Shown in pieces: positions 1 through 7,449 of a stretch of DNA of 64,000 nucleotides; the first letter of the stretch is position 1; every line of letters begins with the position of its first letter. The notes below the pieces were generated by a model. It saw nothing but the letters and a program-made list of their open reading frames with translations, had not been told where the DNA came from and did no database searches. A program made the position numbers and the translations under genes. This DNA comes from Flavisphingomonas formosensis (GTDB lineage: Bacteria; Pseudomonadota; Alphaproteobacteria; Sphingomonadales; Sphingomonadaceae): assembly GCF_009755815.1 (NCBI RefSeq), contig NZ_WRPK01000001.1, positions 992,001-1,056,000 on the forward strand. Direction: 5' to 3'.

Positions 1-26
1 TCGCCTGTCCTGGTCTCGCGCCGTTA

Positions 27-221
27 TTATGGTCGGCTGCGGCTCATGCCAAACGACGCCCGCTTCAGCGCCCCAGCCTCGGGCCGCATCGTCTGCTGAT
101 CCTCCAGAACGGGCAATGCGCGCACCGCAGGAATCGGAGGCTTCGTGCGAGGCGACAGCGTGGCCAGCGCGACCAATGTCGCCGCAACGGCAATGCAGCC
201 GATTAGCCGGGCGAGGCTCAT
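27..221 (-). CDS. small membrane-anchored protein, unknown function
   Basis: A 64-residue product starting at the ATG at 221. Residues about 4-24 form one hydrophobic segment (LARLIGCIAVAATLVALAT) followed by a basic, proline-containing tail, so it is either a signal anchor or an uncleaved signal peptide with the tail in the periplasm. The same frame is open further upstream to a TTG at 320, but that stretch looks like a shadow of the preceding gene. It is the last of three small minus-strand genes (612-1115, 271-528, 27-221) which may form an operon. I recognise no family; the gene call rests on the frame, the membrane segment and the spacing. Confidence 0.45.
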   Translation of the reverse strand: MSLARLIGCIAVAATLVALATLSPRTKPPIPAVRALPVLEDQQTMRPEAGALKRASFGMSRSRP

Positions 222-270
222 CCCCCAACCCTGCTCATCCTGCCGGTCGCGCAGGAGAAGGGCCAGCGCA

Positions 271-528
271 CTATTCACCTGCCGCAGCCCCAAAGAAGAT
301 AAGGCCGGAGATGCCGACAACGGGCCGTGGTTTCAGCCATTGCTCCACCCTCGTCTCGGTGCTGATGCCCCGGCTGCTGAAACCGTGCGCAACGATCCGA
401 AGGAACCGAGGGTCGTGCTGGGCGGTTCCTCTCTGCTGGATCCATATGCGACGAACGGCGCCGTCGATACGATCGATCGCCCACAGAACCAGACCGCTGA
501 AATAAGGTGTTGGGAGGGTGTCGATCAT
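271..528 (-). CDS. small hypothetical protein with C-terminal hydrophobic segment
   Basis: An 85-residue product. The first 65 residues are polar and arginine-rich (PRFLRIVAHGFSSRG, EQWLKPRP) and the last 18 or so (VVGISGLIFFGAAAG) could insert in the membrane. A purine-rich stretch lies about 8 bases before the ATG at 528. It sits between 612-1115 and 27-221 on the same strand. A frameshift joining it to the next gene is possible, because the downstream frame is open across the stop at 271 and continues into another hydrophobic segment; I cannot decide this from one sequence. No family recognised. Confidence 0.45.
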   Translation of the reverse strand: MIDTLPTPYFSGLVLWAIDRIDGAVRRIWIQQRGTAQHDPRFLRIVAHGFSSRGISTETRVEQWLKPRPVVGISGLIFFGAAAGE

Positions 529-611
529 AGGCTTGTCCTGTCGTCCGATGGAAAGACGGAGACGCGGGCGTTCAACCTGATCGAAATGGCCTTTTCCCGG
601 CCGAGGTCTTT

Positions 612-1115
612 TCAGTGCCGGATCGCGAGCAAGTCTGGAGAGGTGTTCTCTCGCCCCGCTTCGGCATAGCGGCTGTCGCCCTGCCAGGGGGTTGCCATCT
701 CCTGGACCGGTGGCGGCACGATGATCGGTGGTGCCGGCTCGGCTGCTTCGGCGCGTTCGGCCGGAATAACATCGGCGTCGAAGTCCGCAGGCTCGGCCAT
801 CGAGACCATGTCCTCCGTCTCGCCTGCTTCTTTCACCAGAGGCAGATCCCGTACGGATGGTGTGACCATGCCCGTACTGGAGCGCGCGTCAGGCGTGTAA
901 AGCGGGCCGGATAGGGCAGCCGGCGTCAGCACCGCGATCTGCGGCCCGCTAGGTGCGATCAGCGCGGGATCCGGCGCGCTCGCGGCGAAGGCGGCAAGCG
1001 GGGAAGGGGCGGCGGCCCGAGGCGTCGTTGGCGGTAGCATCAGCATGGTGAGCGTCGTCACGCCGATTATCGCCCCCACGGCCTTCCCGGCTCGATGCGT
1101 CCAGATCGGGTTCAT
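612..1115 (-). CDS. exported proline/alanine-rich hypothetical protein
   Basis: A 167-residue product with an N-terminal basic stretch and a hydrophobic core (residues about 12-30, AVGAIIGVTTLTMLMLPP) giving a signal peptide or anchor. The remainder is low complexity, rich in Pro, Ala and acidic residues, with runs such as AEPAPPIIVPPP, typical of a disordered periplasmic linker or TonB-like spacer rather than an enzyme. The ATG at 1115 has a good ribosome site (GGGAGGC) upstream. First gene of a possible three-gene minus-strand group. No family recognised. Confidence 0.55.
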   Translation of the reverse strand: MNPIWTHRAGKAVGAIIGVTTLTMLMLPPTTPRAAAPSPLAAFAASAPDPALIAPSGPQIAVLTPAALSGPLYTPDARSSTGMVTPSVRDLPLVKEAGETEDMVSMAEPADFDADVIPAERAEAAEPAPPIIVPPPVQEMATPWQGDSRYAEAGRENTSPDLLAIRH

Positions 1116-1139
1116 CGCGCTGCCTCCCGGCCGCCGCCC

Positions 1140-1394
1140 TCATTGTCCGCCGTCGCCGGCCTTCCCGCTGGCCGCGCTGCCGACCTTGTCGGCCGCATCG
1201 GACACGCTCTGGGCGGCGCTTGTAACCGCCTGATCGCGGCTGCTGGTCGAATGCTGGATGTTGAGCAGGTAAATAGCGCCGATCACGATCGCTATGATTA
1301 GCGCGGCTGCGATGATGACGGCGCCGCTGCTGGTCTTGCTCTCTACTATCGTCGTGCGGCTGCCATCTGTGTCGGCTGCGCGATAATCGGTCAT
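1140..1394 (-). CDS. small single-pass membrane protein
   Basis: An 84-residue product: a polar N-terminus (about 22 residues with Asp, Arg, Thr), one strong membrane helix (residues about 24-45, AVIIAAALIIAIVIGAIYLL) and a C-terminal Ser/Ala/Asp-rich amphipathic stretch with VSDAADKVGSAASG. GGGAGAGA precedes the ATG. The shape fits a small inner-membrane protein with a periplasmic helix; similar proteins are common next to stress genes, but no function can be inferred. It lies between the upstream envelope proteins and the UbiB-like gene, all on the minus strand. Confidence 0.6.
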   Translation of the reverse strand: MTDYRAADTDGSRTTIVESKTSSGAVIIAAALIIAIVIGAIYLLNIQHSTSSRDQAVTSAAQSVSDAADKVGSAASGKAGDGGQ

Positions 1395-1494
1395 GTCGTC
1401 TCTCCCTCTACGACAGCGAAAACCCTCTTGTCTTTTCCCGGTTCCGGATGATTATTGATTCTGCGCAGTGTGGCCGATGGAGATGAGATGGGTC

Positions 1495-3009
1495 TCAGCC
1501 CAGAAAGAGCGCGCCCGCGATCAGCAGGCCTGCCATTACGATCGCGCCTGCCACCCATTTTCCGGCGTGCACGATCGCATCGGCGCTCGGCGCGCCGGCC
1601 CTGTCCGCTGCCGGCTCCGTCTCCAGCCTGTTCACCAGAACGCGGATCAGCCGCGGTGCGTCGTCGCCGATCCTGGCCAGCTCGAGCGCAAGCGCGTCCA
1701 GCTTGGCGCTCCATCGATCGGGTGAGAGCCTCTCCATCAGGATGCGCAGCCGCGCCCGTTCGATCGAGGCGGTGAGATCGAAATCCGGCTGGATGGCGAC
1801 GAGCACGCCGTCCATCGTGATCATCGCCTTGAAGATCAGCAGCAGGTCCGGCGGCAGCATCATGCCCTGCTCGCGCAAGAGTGGAAAGAAGTCGCGGACC
1901 AGTGCGCTTAGCACCAGCCGGCCGCCGCTGTGCCGCGCAACCAACCGTTCGGACGCGGCGAGTATCCGCTCGTGCGATGTCCCGGCCCCGCCCGACCAGA
2001 CGGCGAGCGTATCGGCCAGCGCCGCGGGATCGCCGGCGCGGATGGCATGGATGAAGCGTAGAAATTCCTCGCGTCGGCGCGGGCTCACATGGCCGATCAG
2101 GCCGAGATCCAGCAGCGCCAGCCGGTTGCCGGTCAGGCACAGCAGATTGCCCGGATGCGGATCGCCATGGAAGCGGCCGTTGAGCAGCACCATGTCCAGA
2201 ACCAGGTCGGCGCCCAGATCGGCAATTGCCTGCGGGTCGATGCCGGCCGCGCGCAGCGCCTCGCCGTTGCGCGGCGCGACGCCCGCGACATAGTCCATCA
2301 CCAGCAGACCGGGTGAGGAGAAGCCCCAGTGGATCGCGGGAACGACGACGCGCGCATCCTTGGCGAAATCCGCGGCCAGACGGTCTGCGTTGCGGCCCTC
2401 ATGGGTAAAGTCCAGTTCCTCGAGCACGGCCTGGGCGAGTTGGCGGACAAGCGCCCCCGGCGCGAAGCGGCGTGCCTCGGCACTTGTCCGTTCGGCCATC
2501 TCGGCGAGATGCGCGATCAACCTCAGGTCCGCCTCCATCCGCCGGCCGATGCCGGGGCGGCGGATCTTCAGCACCACGGCGCGGCCGTCCTTGAGCGTCG
2601 CACGATGGACCTGCGCCATCGACGCGGCGGCGAGCGGCGCCGGATCGAAGCTGGCAAAGGCCTGTTCCGGCGGCTGGCCGAGCGCGGCTTCCACGGCCTC
2701 GCGCAGCATCTCGAACGGCAGGGTGGGGGCCTGGCTGTGCAGCCGCTCCAGCTCCTCGATCCACTCGTCGGACAGGAGGTCGCGTCGCGTCGCGAGGATC
2801 TGGCCGAGTTTCACGAAGGTCGGCCCCAATTCCTCGATCGCGCGTCGCGTACGTTCGGGCAGCGTTCCGGCAGCGCTGCCTTCGCCCTCGTCTCCGTTGC
2901 TCAGGCCCAGCCGCGCCAGCAGCGCGCCCAGCCCATAGCGCGCGGCGACCGCGCCGATCTCACCCAGCCGATCGCGATCGCGCGCGGCCACCAGAAGCGT
3001 CTTGATCAT
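1495..3009 (-). CDS. UbiB/ABC1-family atypical kinase
   Basis: About 504 residues. The ATG at 3009 (MIKTLLVAARDRDRLGEIG) is preferred to the upstream 3111 start because family homology begins there and the extra 34 residues would overlap the divergent gene's start. Family landmarks in order: KLGQ (about residues 67-70), the Ala-rich loop AAASMAQVH (127-135), VVLKI with the ATP-contacting Lys (145-149), HGDPHPGNLL (281-290) and LLDLGLIG (299-306), and a hydrophobic C-terminal helix that would anchor it to the membrane. UbiB/COQ8 proteins are ATPases needed for ubiquinone synthesis or related lipid handling. This copy stands away from ubiE or ubiJ, so it is probably a paralogue with a lipid or quinone role. 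Confidence 0.9.
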   Translation of the reverse strand: MIKTLLVAARDRDRLGEIGAVAARYGLGALLARLGLSNGDEGEGSAAGTLPERTRRAIEELGPTFVKLGQILATRRDLLSDEWIEELERLHSQAPTLPFEMLREAVEAALGQPPEQAFASFDPAPLAAASMAQVHRATLKDGRAVVLKIRRPGIGRRMEADLRLIAHLAEMAERTSAEARRFAPGALVRQLAQAVLEELDFTHEGRNADRLAADFAKDARVVVPAIHWGFSSPGLLVMDYVAGVAPRNGEALRAAGIDPQAIADLGADLVLDMVLLNGRFHGDPHPGNLLCLTGNRLALLDLGLIGHVSPRRREEFLRFIHAIRAGDPAALADTLAVWSGGAGTSHERILAASERLVARHSGGRLVLSALVRDFFPLLREQGMMLPPDLLLIFKAMITMDGVLVAIQPDFDLTASIERARLRILMERLSPDRWSAKLDALALELARIGDDAPRLIRVLVNRLETEPAADRAGAPSADAIVHAGKWVAGAIVMAGLLIAGALFLG

Positions 3010-3109
3010 AGGTTCGACATAGGGTTGCGCCCTGCGCTTGCGAAGGGCATTGGCTGCCCCTGCTCCGTTGTTAGACCCGCGCACGCCCCAGGCCGGAGGA
3101 CGATCCATC

Positions 3110-4186
3110 ATGTCTCACGCCATGCCCTACGTCGCCGATCCGAACCGTTATGACGGGCGCATGCCCTATCGACGCTGCGGCCGTTCCGGCCTGGATCTGC
3201 CGGCGATCTCGCTGGGTCTTTGGCAGAATTTCGGCGGCGCCGACGTTTACGAGACCGGGCGGGCGATCCTGCGCCGGGCCTTCGATCGCGGCGTCACCCA
3301 TTTCGATCTCGCGAACAATTACGGCCCGCCCTACGGCTCGGCGGAGGAAAATTTCGGCCGCGTCCTGGCAAGCGACTTCGCCGCTCATCGCGACGAGCTG
3401 ATCGTGTCGACGAAAGCGGGATGGGACATGTGGGCCGGCCCCTATGGCGATATCGGTGGCAGCCGCAAATATCTGATCGCGAGCTGCGATCAGAGCCTGA
3501 GGCGGATGGGGCTCGACTATGTCGACATCTTCTATTCGCATCGCGTCGATCCGAAGACGCCGCTGGAGGAAACGATGGGCGCGCTCGCCCATCTTCATCG
3601 CCAGGGAAAGGCACTCTATGTCGGCATTTCCTCCTATTCCCCGGCGCTTACCCGCAAGGCGGCGGCGATCCTGGCCGAGGAGCGGGTGCCGCTGCTGATC
3701 CACCAGCCCAGCTATTCGATGCTCAATCGGTGGATCGAGGGTGAACTGCTCGCCACGCTCGACGATCTCGGCGCCGGCTGCATCGCCTTCTCGCCGCTCG
3801 GCCAGGGCATGCTGACCGATAAATATCTGAAGGCCGTGCCGGAGGATGCGCGTGCCGGTCGGCCCGGCTCTTTCTCGACCCGCCTGCTGACCGGGGAGAA
3901 TCTGGCGCGGGTGCAGGCGCTCAACGCGATCGCCACGGCACGTGGCCAGACGCTGGCGCAGATGGCAATTGCCTGGGTGTTGCGCGATCCGCGCGTCACC
4001 TCCGCCCTGATTGGCGCGCGCACTGTCGCTCAGCTCGACAATTCGCTCGACTCGCTCGCGCGCCTCGATTTCTCCGATGAGGAACTGGCCCGCATCGATG
4101 CGCATGCCGGCGAGGGCGGCATCGACCTGTGGGACGTTTCTTCGCGCATCGAGAACCTCCCGGAGGGGCCGGGGCCGCGCCGCTGA
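3110..4186 (+). CDS. aldo/keto reductase, YghZ/MgrA type
   Basis: A 358-residue cytosolic NADPH-dependent aldo/keto reductase. The ATG at 3110 follows a GGAGGA ribosome site. The N-terminal YRRCGRSGLDLPAISLGLW is typical, followed by the catalytic tetrad: Asp and Tyr in FDLANNYG, Lys in VSTKAG, and His in YSHRVD. The C-terminus has the cofactor-binding loop (VTSALIGARTVAQLDNS). The extended region with GPPYGSAEENFGRVL matches the YghZ (L-glyceraldehyde-3-phosphate reductase) branch, which detoxifies aldehydes such as methylglyoxal. Divergent from the UbiB-like gene with about 100 bp between them; they may share a promoter region. Substrate is inferred from family only. Confidence 0.92.
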   Translation: MSHAMPYVADPNRYDGRMPYRRCGRSGLDLPAISLGLWQNFGGADVYETGRAILRRAFDRGVTHFDLANNYGPPYGSAEENFGRVLASDFAAHRDELIVSTKAGWDMWAGPYGDIGGSRKYLIASCDQSLRRMGLDYVDIFYSHRVDPKTPLEETMGALAHLHRQGKALYVGISSYSPALTRKAAAILAEERVPLLIHQPSYSMLNRWIEGELLATLDDLGAGCIAFSPLGQGMLTDKYLKAVPEDARAGRPGSFSTRLLTGENLARVQALNAIATARGQTLAQMAIAWVLRDPRVTSALIGARTVAQLDNSLDSLARLDFSDEELARIDAHAGEGGIDLWDVSSRIENLPEGPGPRR

Positions 4187-4307
4187 AGGCGGCTCAAGTC
4201 GACGAAGCGCTCGCGCCATGCTATTGCACACCATCGCCGGCAGGGTTTCGTAAGCGCAGGCGGCTGAGAGACCTGCGCGCTCCCGCTTACTGCCGAAGGC
4301 GCGTGGA

Positions 4308-4949
4308 ATGCATCCGAATGAAGGCCATGGCCTCGGGGCGGCGCATGTCGCCCTGGGCGCGCATCCCGCGCTGCAGCGTGCCTATGTCACGCTCCGTAGC
4401 GGCGCGGAGTTCGTGATGGCCTATGCGCTCGGCGATGTGGGCGACGACGGCCTGCCGTCCTTCTATCGCACCCGCATGCTCGGCAACCAGCTGCGCGAGT
4501 TGGATCGCTTCCTGTCCGTCCTGACCGAGGAGACCGCCCTGTTTCTCGGCGATCCGGGGCATGACGGCGCTGCCTTCGCACGGCTGCGCAATACCGCCAA
4601 CAAGCTCAGGCAGGTGCGCGCGATGATGGCGCTGGCGAGTGGCGACGATGAGCGTCTGCGGGCGATCGGACGGATCAGTGCGTGCCTTCATCATTGTGCC
4701 GGCCGGATCCACGCGGCGGCTCTTCGGCGGGATGTAATGATCGCGCACGGCGACGACGGCCGCATCGCCCGCTTCGATCCCGCCAGCCCGTTGCGGCTGG
4801 CGTCGCTGACGCGCATCCGCATCGGCCAATTCTACCGCGGTATCGGCGATATGTTGGTCAGTCAGGCACTCGTCCACAGGCAGGACGTTGACTTTCCGGC
4901 GCTTCGCCCCTATTTGGGCGGTGCTAACGTCGCCTGCGACGGAATTTGA
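4308..4949 (+). CDS. hypothetical protein, 213 residues
   Basis: A soluble-looking, mostly helical protein with no signal peptide. Visible features are a helical middle (LGNQLRELDRFLSVLTEE, RLRNTANKLRQVRAMMA) and a Cys/His cluster (CLHHCAG, about residues 124-130). It is encoded by a full-length frame with normal high-GC codon use and stands alone between the reductase and the cspA unit. The ATG at 4308 is the first in frame; the ribosome site is weak. I recognise no named domain. Confidence 0.6.
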   Translation: MHPNEGHGLGAAHVALGAHPALQRAYVTLRSGAEFVMAYALGDVGDDGLPSFYRTRMLGNQLRELDRFLSVLTEETALFLGDPGHDGAAFARLRNTANKLRQVRAMMALASGDDERLRAIGRISACLHHCAGRIHAAALRRDVMIAHGDDGRIARFDPASPLRLASLTRIRIGQFYRGIGDMLVSQALVHRQDVDFPALRPYLGGANVACDGI

Positions 4950-4988
4950 CGCTTTAAAGCGGATCCTTCCCTTCTCACGCTTCCAGCT

Positions 4989-5008
4989 CCGCCAATGAGG
5001 ATTGGCGG
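4989..5008 (+). promoter_or_regulatory. perfect hairpin in the cspA leader
   Basis: CCGCCAAT-GAGG-ATTGGCGG: an 8-bp perfect stem with a 4-base loop, ending 28 bases before the cspA start. It lies between the stop of the preceding gene (4949) and the cspA ribosome site (AAAGGAAG at about 5024). It could be a terminator for the upstream gene or a leader structure affecting cspA translation or mRNA stability; there is no long T run after it, which argues against a simple intrinsic terminator. Confidence 0.5.
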
Positions 5009-5036
5009 GTTCTCTGTTCCGTGAAAGGAAGATCCC

Positions 5037-5243
5037 ATGCCGATCGGCACAGTCAAATTTTTCAACACCGAGAAGGGATATGGCTTCATCGCGCCCGAAG
5101 AGGGCGGCGCTGACAGCTTCGTCCATATCAGTGCGGTCGAGCGGTCCGGTATGGCGACCCTGAACAAGGATCAGCGGGTCAGCTACGAGATCGAGACCGA
5201 TCGTCGCGGCAAGCAGTCCGCCGTCAACCTCCAGTCGGCCTGA
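5037..5243 (+). CDS. cspA: cold-shock protein, CspA family
   Basis: A 68-residue single cold-shock domain. RNP1 is KGYGFI and RNP2 is DSFVHIS, both intact, so it should bind single-stranded RNA or DNA and act as an RNA chaperone or antiterminator. The ATG at 5037 follows AAAGGAAG. The next gene, an IF-1 homologue, begins 4 nt after the stop, so the two are almost certainly co-transcribed and translationally coupled. A stable hairpin sits in the leader. Several csp paralogues are usual in this group, so which one this is cannot be said. Confidence 0.95.
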   Translation: MPIGTVKFFNTEKGYGFIAPEEGGADSFVHISAVERSGMATLNKDQRVSYEIETDRRGKQSAVNLQSA

Positions 5244-5247
5244 GACC

Positions 5248-5511
5248 ATGGCCAAGGAGGATCTTCTGGTCCTCGACGGCTTGATCGACGAGGTTCTGCC
5301 GGACGGCCGCTTTCGCGTTCGTCTGGAGAATGAGCACAAGATCATTGCCTATACGGCCGGCAAGATGCGGCGCTTCCGCATTCGGACCGTTGTGGGCGAT
5401 CGCGTCCAAGTCGAGATGACCCCTTACGACCTCGAAAAGGGTCGGCTCATCTTCCGCGAACGTACGCCCGGCATGGCCGGTCCCGGTCAAAGGAAGGGAG
5501 CGCGCCGTTAG
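5248..5511 (+). CDS. infA: translation initiation factor IF-1 homologue (probable second copy)
   Basis: An 87-residue S1/OB-fold protein. The start [20 protein letters not shown], the [12 protein letters not shown] centre and the [22 protein letters not shown] end match IF-1 closely. It carries an added basic tail (about 14 residues ending GQRKGARR) beyond the usual 72-residue length. IF-1 binds the ribosomal A site during initiation. Placement 4 nt behind cspA, not near secY or rpmJ, suggests a second, stress-linked copy, or an OB-fold RNA-binding partner of CspA. Function as a true IF-1 is inferred. Confidence 0.88.
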   Translation: MAKEDLLVLDGLIDEVLPDGRFRVRLENEHKIIAYTAGKMRRFRIRTVVGDRVQVEMTPYDLEKGRLIFRERTPGMAGPGQRKGARR

Positions 5512-5559
5512 CGTTTCCATCGTCAACAAGCATGCGTGCCTGCGCACGCCAAGGATATT

Positions 5560-5691
5560 ATGTACTTCAAGTCTATCGTTACCGAATCCCGTTACCCTTT
5601 TTCTCTTTCCAAGCCGAAGCAGCCGGAGCCGCCTTATGCGACCATCTCCCGCCGCGAGTTGCGACGGCTCGTAGCCGAAATGGTCGGCTGA
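5560..5691 (+). CDS. 43-residue small protein
   Basis: ATG at 5560 preceded by AAGGAT at the right distance; reads 43 codons to TGA at 5689-5691. The product has a tyrosine/serine N-terminus (MYFKSIVTESRYPFSLSK), a proline-rich middle and a basic C-terminal helix (ISRRELRRLVAEMVG). Codon use is regular and the size suits a small basic nucleic-acid- or protein-binding peptide. It lies between the cspA-infA pair and another small gene on the same strand. No family recognised. Confidence 0.5.
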   Translation: MYFKSIVTESRYPFSLSKPKQPEPPYATISRRELRRLVAEMVG

Positions 5692-5731
5692 CCGATTTTC
5701 CCTCTTCCCGGACCTATCAAGGAGCATGCGC

Positions 5732-5935
5732 ATGTCCGCCACCAGCGATTTCTATCTCGCCCGTGCCGAAGAAAGCGCTCGTGCTGCCCGGGAGACCCAG
5801 CTGGTCAACGTCCGCGAACGGTGCCTGCGTGCCGAAGCAGCTTGGCAAGCTATGGCGGATCGCCTTTTGCGCAGCGAGGCCGAACGCAGGCGGCAGGCGG
5901 TCGAGCGGAGTGATCGCATGGAGGCCGGCCAGTGA
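5732..5935 (+). CDS. small helical hypothetical protein
   Basis: A 67-residue, highly charged, alpha-helical protein (ARAEESARAARETQLVNVRE), probably a coiled coil. The ATG at 5732 is chosen over the one at 5726 because it lies 8 bases after AAGGA; the upstream one is too close. Its stop overlaps the GTG start of the next gene (GTGA at 5932-5935), so the two are translationally coupled. Its 3' part lies opposite the far C-terminal extension of the minus-strand DUF6882 gene. Confidence 0.6.
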   Translation: MSATSDFYLARAEESARAARETQLVNVRERCLRAEAAWQAMADRLLRSEAERRRQAVERSDRMEAGQ

Positions 5936-6671
5936 GCCGGTCTTTCGTCAAGAAACTCAGCCCCCCGCGCCTTTCGCCCGGGGAGGCCGAACGCCAGGGC
6001 CGGGTGTCCAGGCTCGCTCTGGAGGCATTCGGCAGGACCGAAGCCGTCGCATTTCTGAACGCCCATGACGATGAACTGGGCGGAAGACCGATCGATCTCG
6101 CGATTGCGGGCCCCGATGGCCTAGCCGCGGTCGAAGCGGTTCTGGTGACCCGTGGGTCCCGATCGCGCTGAGGAGCCTGCGTGCAGGCCCCGTAGTTCGC
6201 CTTGCCGACGGTCATCGCGCCGAACGTCATGAAGCTCAGTGTCTCGCCAGCGCGGCCGCGATAGGCACCCTCCGCTTCGGAGAGATGCAGTGCCATCGCA
6301 GTGAAGCGCCACGCCTGATCCTCGGTACACTGGATCTCGCGCGTGGTGAGAGCCGCGAGGCCATAGACCTCGCCGAATCGGCGGACCAGCTCGGCCGCCC
6401 GGGTGACGGCGGCATGGGCCGGCGGATGATCCCAGCCCCAGCGCCAGCGGGATTCCGTCGGATCATAGCTGCCGATCAGCTGCACCGGCGCCATCAGCAA
6501 TTCGCCGCCCGGCCTGCTGAACAGGATATGGCCCAGCCTCAGATCGGCATGCCAATGCTCATGATCGCCCAGGCCCCAGCGCGCGGCGTTGCGCTGCTGC
6601 TTCAGTTTCATTTCGCGTGTTGCCCGCCGGAAGGTAGCCTCCGGCTCCTCGCCATGTTGTTCGCCGATCAT
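5850..6671 (-). CDS. DUF6882-like protein with anomalous antisense C-terminal extension
   Basis: Starts at the ATG at 6671 behind GGGAAGGGAAG. The first 160 residues (LRLGHILFSRPGG, VQLIGSYDPTESRWRWGWD, AYRGRAGETLSFMTFGAMTVG) look like a complete DUF6882 domain, whose usual end is near the MTFGA motif. Here the frame has no stop and runs about 105 residues further, entirely antisense to two plus-strand genes (5732-5935, 5932-6171), with unstructured Arg/Ser/Pro-rich sequence. A one-base shift near 6175 would meet a stop at 6121. I read this as a lost stop or small frameshift; the N-terminal domain is the real gene. Confidence 0.6.
   Translation of the reverse strand: MIGEQHGEEPEATFRRATREMKLKQQRNAARWGLGDHEHWHADLRLGHILFSRPGGELLMAPVQLIGSYDPTESRWRWGWDHPPAHAAVTRAAELVRRFGEVYGLAALTTREIQCTEDQAWRFTAMALHLSEAEGAYRGRAGETLSFMTFGAMTVGKANYGACTQAPQRDRDPRVTRTASTAARPSGPAIARSIGLPPSSSSWAFRNATASVLPNASRASLDTRPWRSASPGERRGGLSFLTKDRLTGRPPCDHSARPPAACVRPRCAKGDPP
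5932..6171 (+). CDS. MbcA/ParS/Xre-type (DUF2384) antitoxin-like protein
   Basis: A 79-residue protein starting with GTG inside the stop of the upstream gene. Residues about 25-75 (ALEAFGRTEAVAFLNAHD, GRPIDLAIAGPDGLAAVEAVL) match the C-terminal toxin-binding DUF2384 domain of Xre/MbcA/ParS antitoxins. No RES-domain toxin follows; instead the next gene is antisense. It is therefore an orphan antitoxin-like protein or part of a stress unit with its helical neighbour. Its last third lies opposite the extended C-terminus of the minus-strand gene. Confidence 0.7.
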   Translation: MSRSFVKKLSPPRLSPGEAERQGRVSRLALEAFGRTEAVAFLNAHDDELGGRPIDLAIAGPDGLAAVEAVLVTRGSRSR

Positions 6672-6839
6672 GCTTCCCTTCCCCAGGTGAAAAAATGCCA
6701 CCGCTGCCCCCGAGCCGCAATGCGCGTGCTCGCCGGCGGAGATGGAAAGTTGGACATGCTGCTGTCGTGAGATTGTCATGAATCGCTGGCTATGCGGTCG
6801 AATCGGGTGCCGGCGTTCCTGCGGCATCCCTCTGAGGGA

Positions 6840-7301
6840 ATGATGACCAGCCCGGCTTTGCCCGCGTTCGATCTGCCTGAAAATTGGGAAATAGTGGAGG
6901 GCAATATGTCGTTCTCTTCCTTCCGCCTCCGCGACTCGGCAAGTCGCAACGTCCTTGAGGTTTGCGGGGAGATCGATCCGCACGGGTCCCCCGCGACGAT
7001 CGACGCCGGCCGCTTCGCCGCCGATGCCGCCGTGGCCTTCGGCGGCCGCATCCGGGAAATCACGCGGGTGACGACGCCATATGGCAAGCTCGGCTCGGCG
7101 ATCTTCGATCTGCGCGATCTCGCTTACGCGCAGCTCTGGTGCCTGCACGGCGCTACTGCGCGGATCCAGGCCAGCTATTTCTGCAATGGTACGCCGAGCG
7201 GGCAGGAACTGGCCGAGGTGCGCGGCATCGTGCGCTCGCTGCGTATCGATGGCGGACCGGAGGCGACGCCGAAGAAGCGCTGGTGGCCCTTCGGCCGCTA
7301 G
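6840..7301 (+). CDS. hypothetical protein, about 153 residues
   Basis: Start at the ATG pair 6840/6843 after GAGGGA. The product has an alpha/beta character (NWEIVEGNMSFSSFRLRD, FDLRDLAYAQLWCLHGATARIQAS) and a C-terminal basic/Trp tail (KKRWWPFGR). No signal peptide or membrane segment. It is divergent from the DUF6882 gene, whose start lies about 170 bases away. The fold resembles small DUF domains that track tail-anchored stress proteins, but I do not recognise a named family. Confidence 0.55.
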   Translation: MMTSPALPAFDLPENWEIVEGNMSFSSFRLRDSASRNVLEVCGEIDPHGSPATIDAGRFAADAAVAFGGRIREITRVTTPYGKLGSAIFDLRDLAYAQLWCLHGATARIQASYFCNGTPSGQELAEVRGIVRSLRIDGGPEATPKKRWWPFGR

Positions 7302-7449
7302 CCGCCGTTGATCCTCCCATTCCGGTAAGGGCGCTGGTCTCTGCCAGGATAAGCGAACCCCCAGCACGGCCACATCGCCTATTTCCGCGCGACGCCTAAG
7401 TCTCTAGAGACGCCCCGATGAAACTGACATCGCTATGGGGCGGGCGGCC

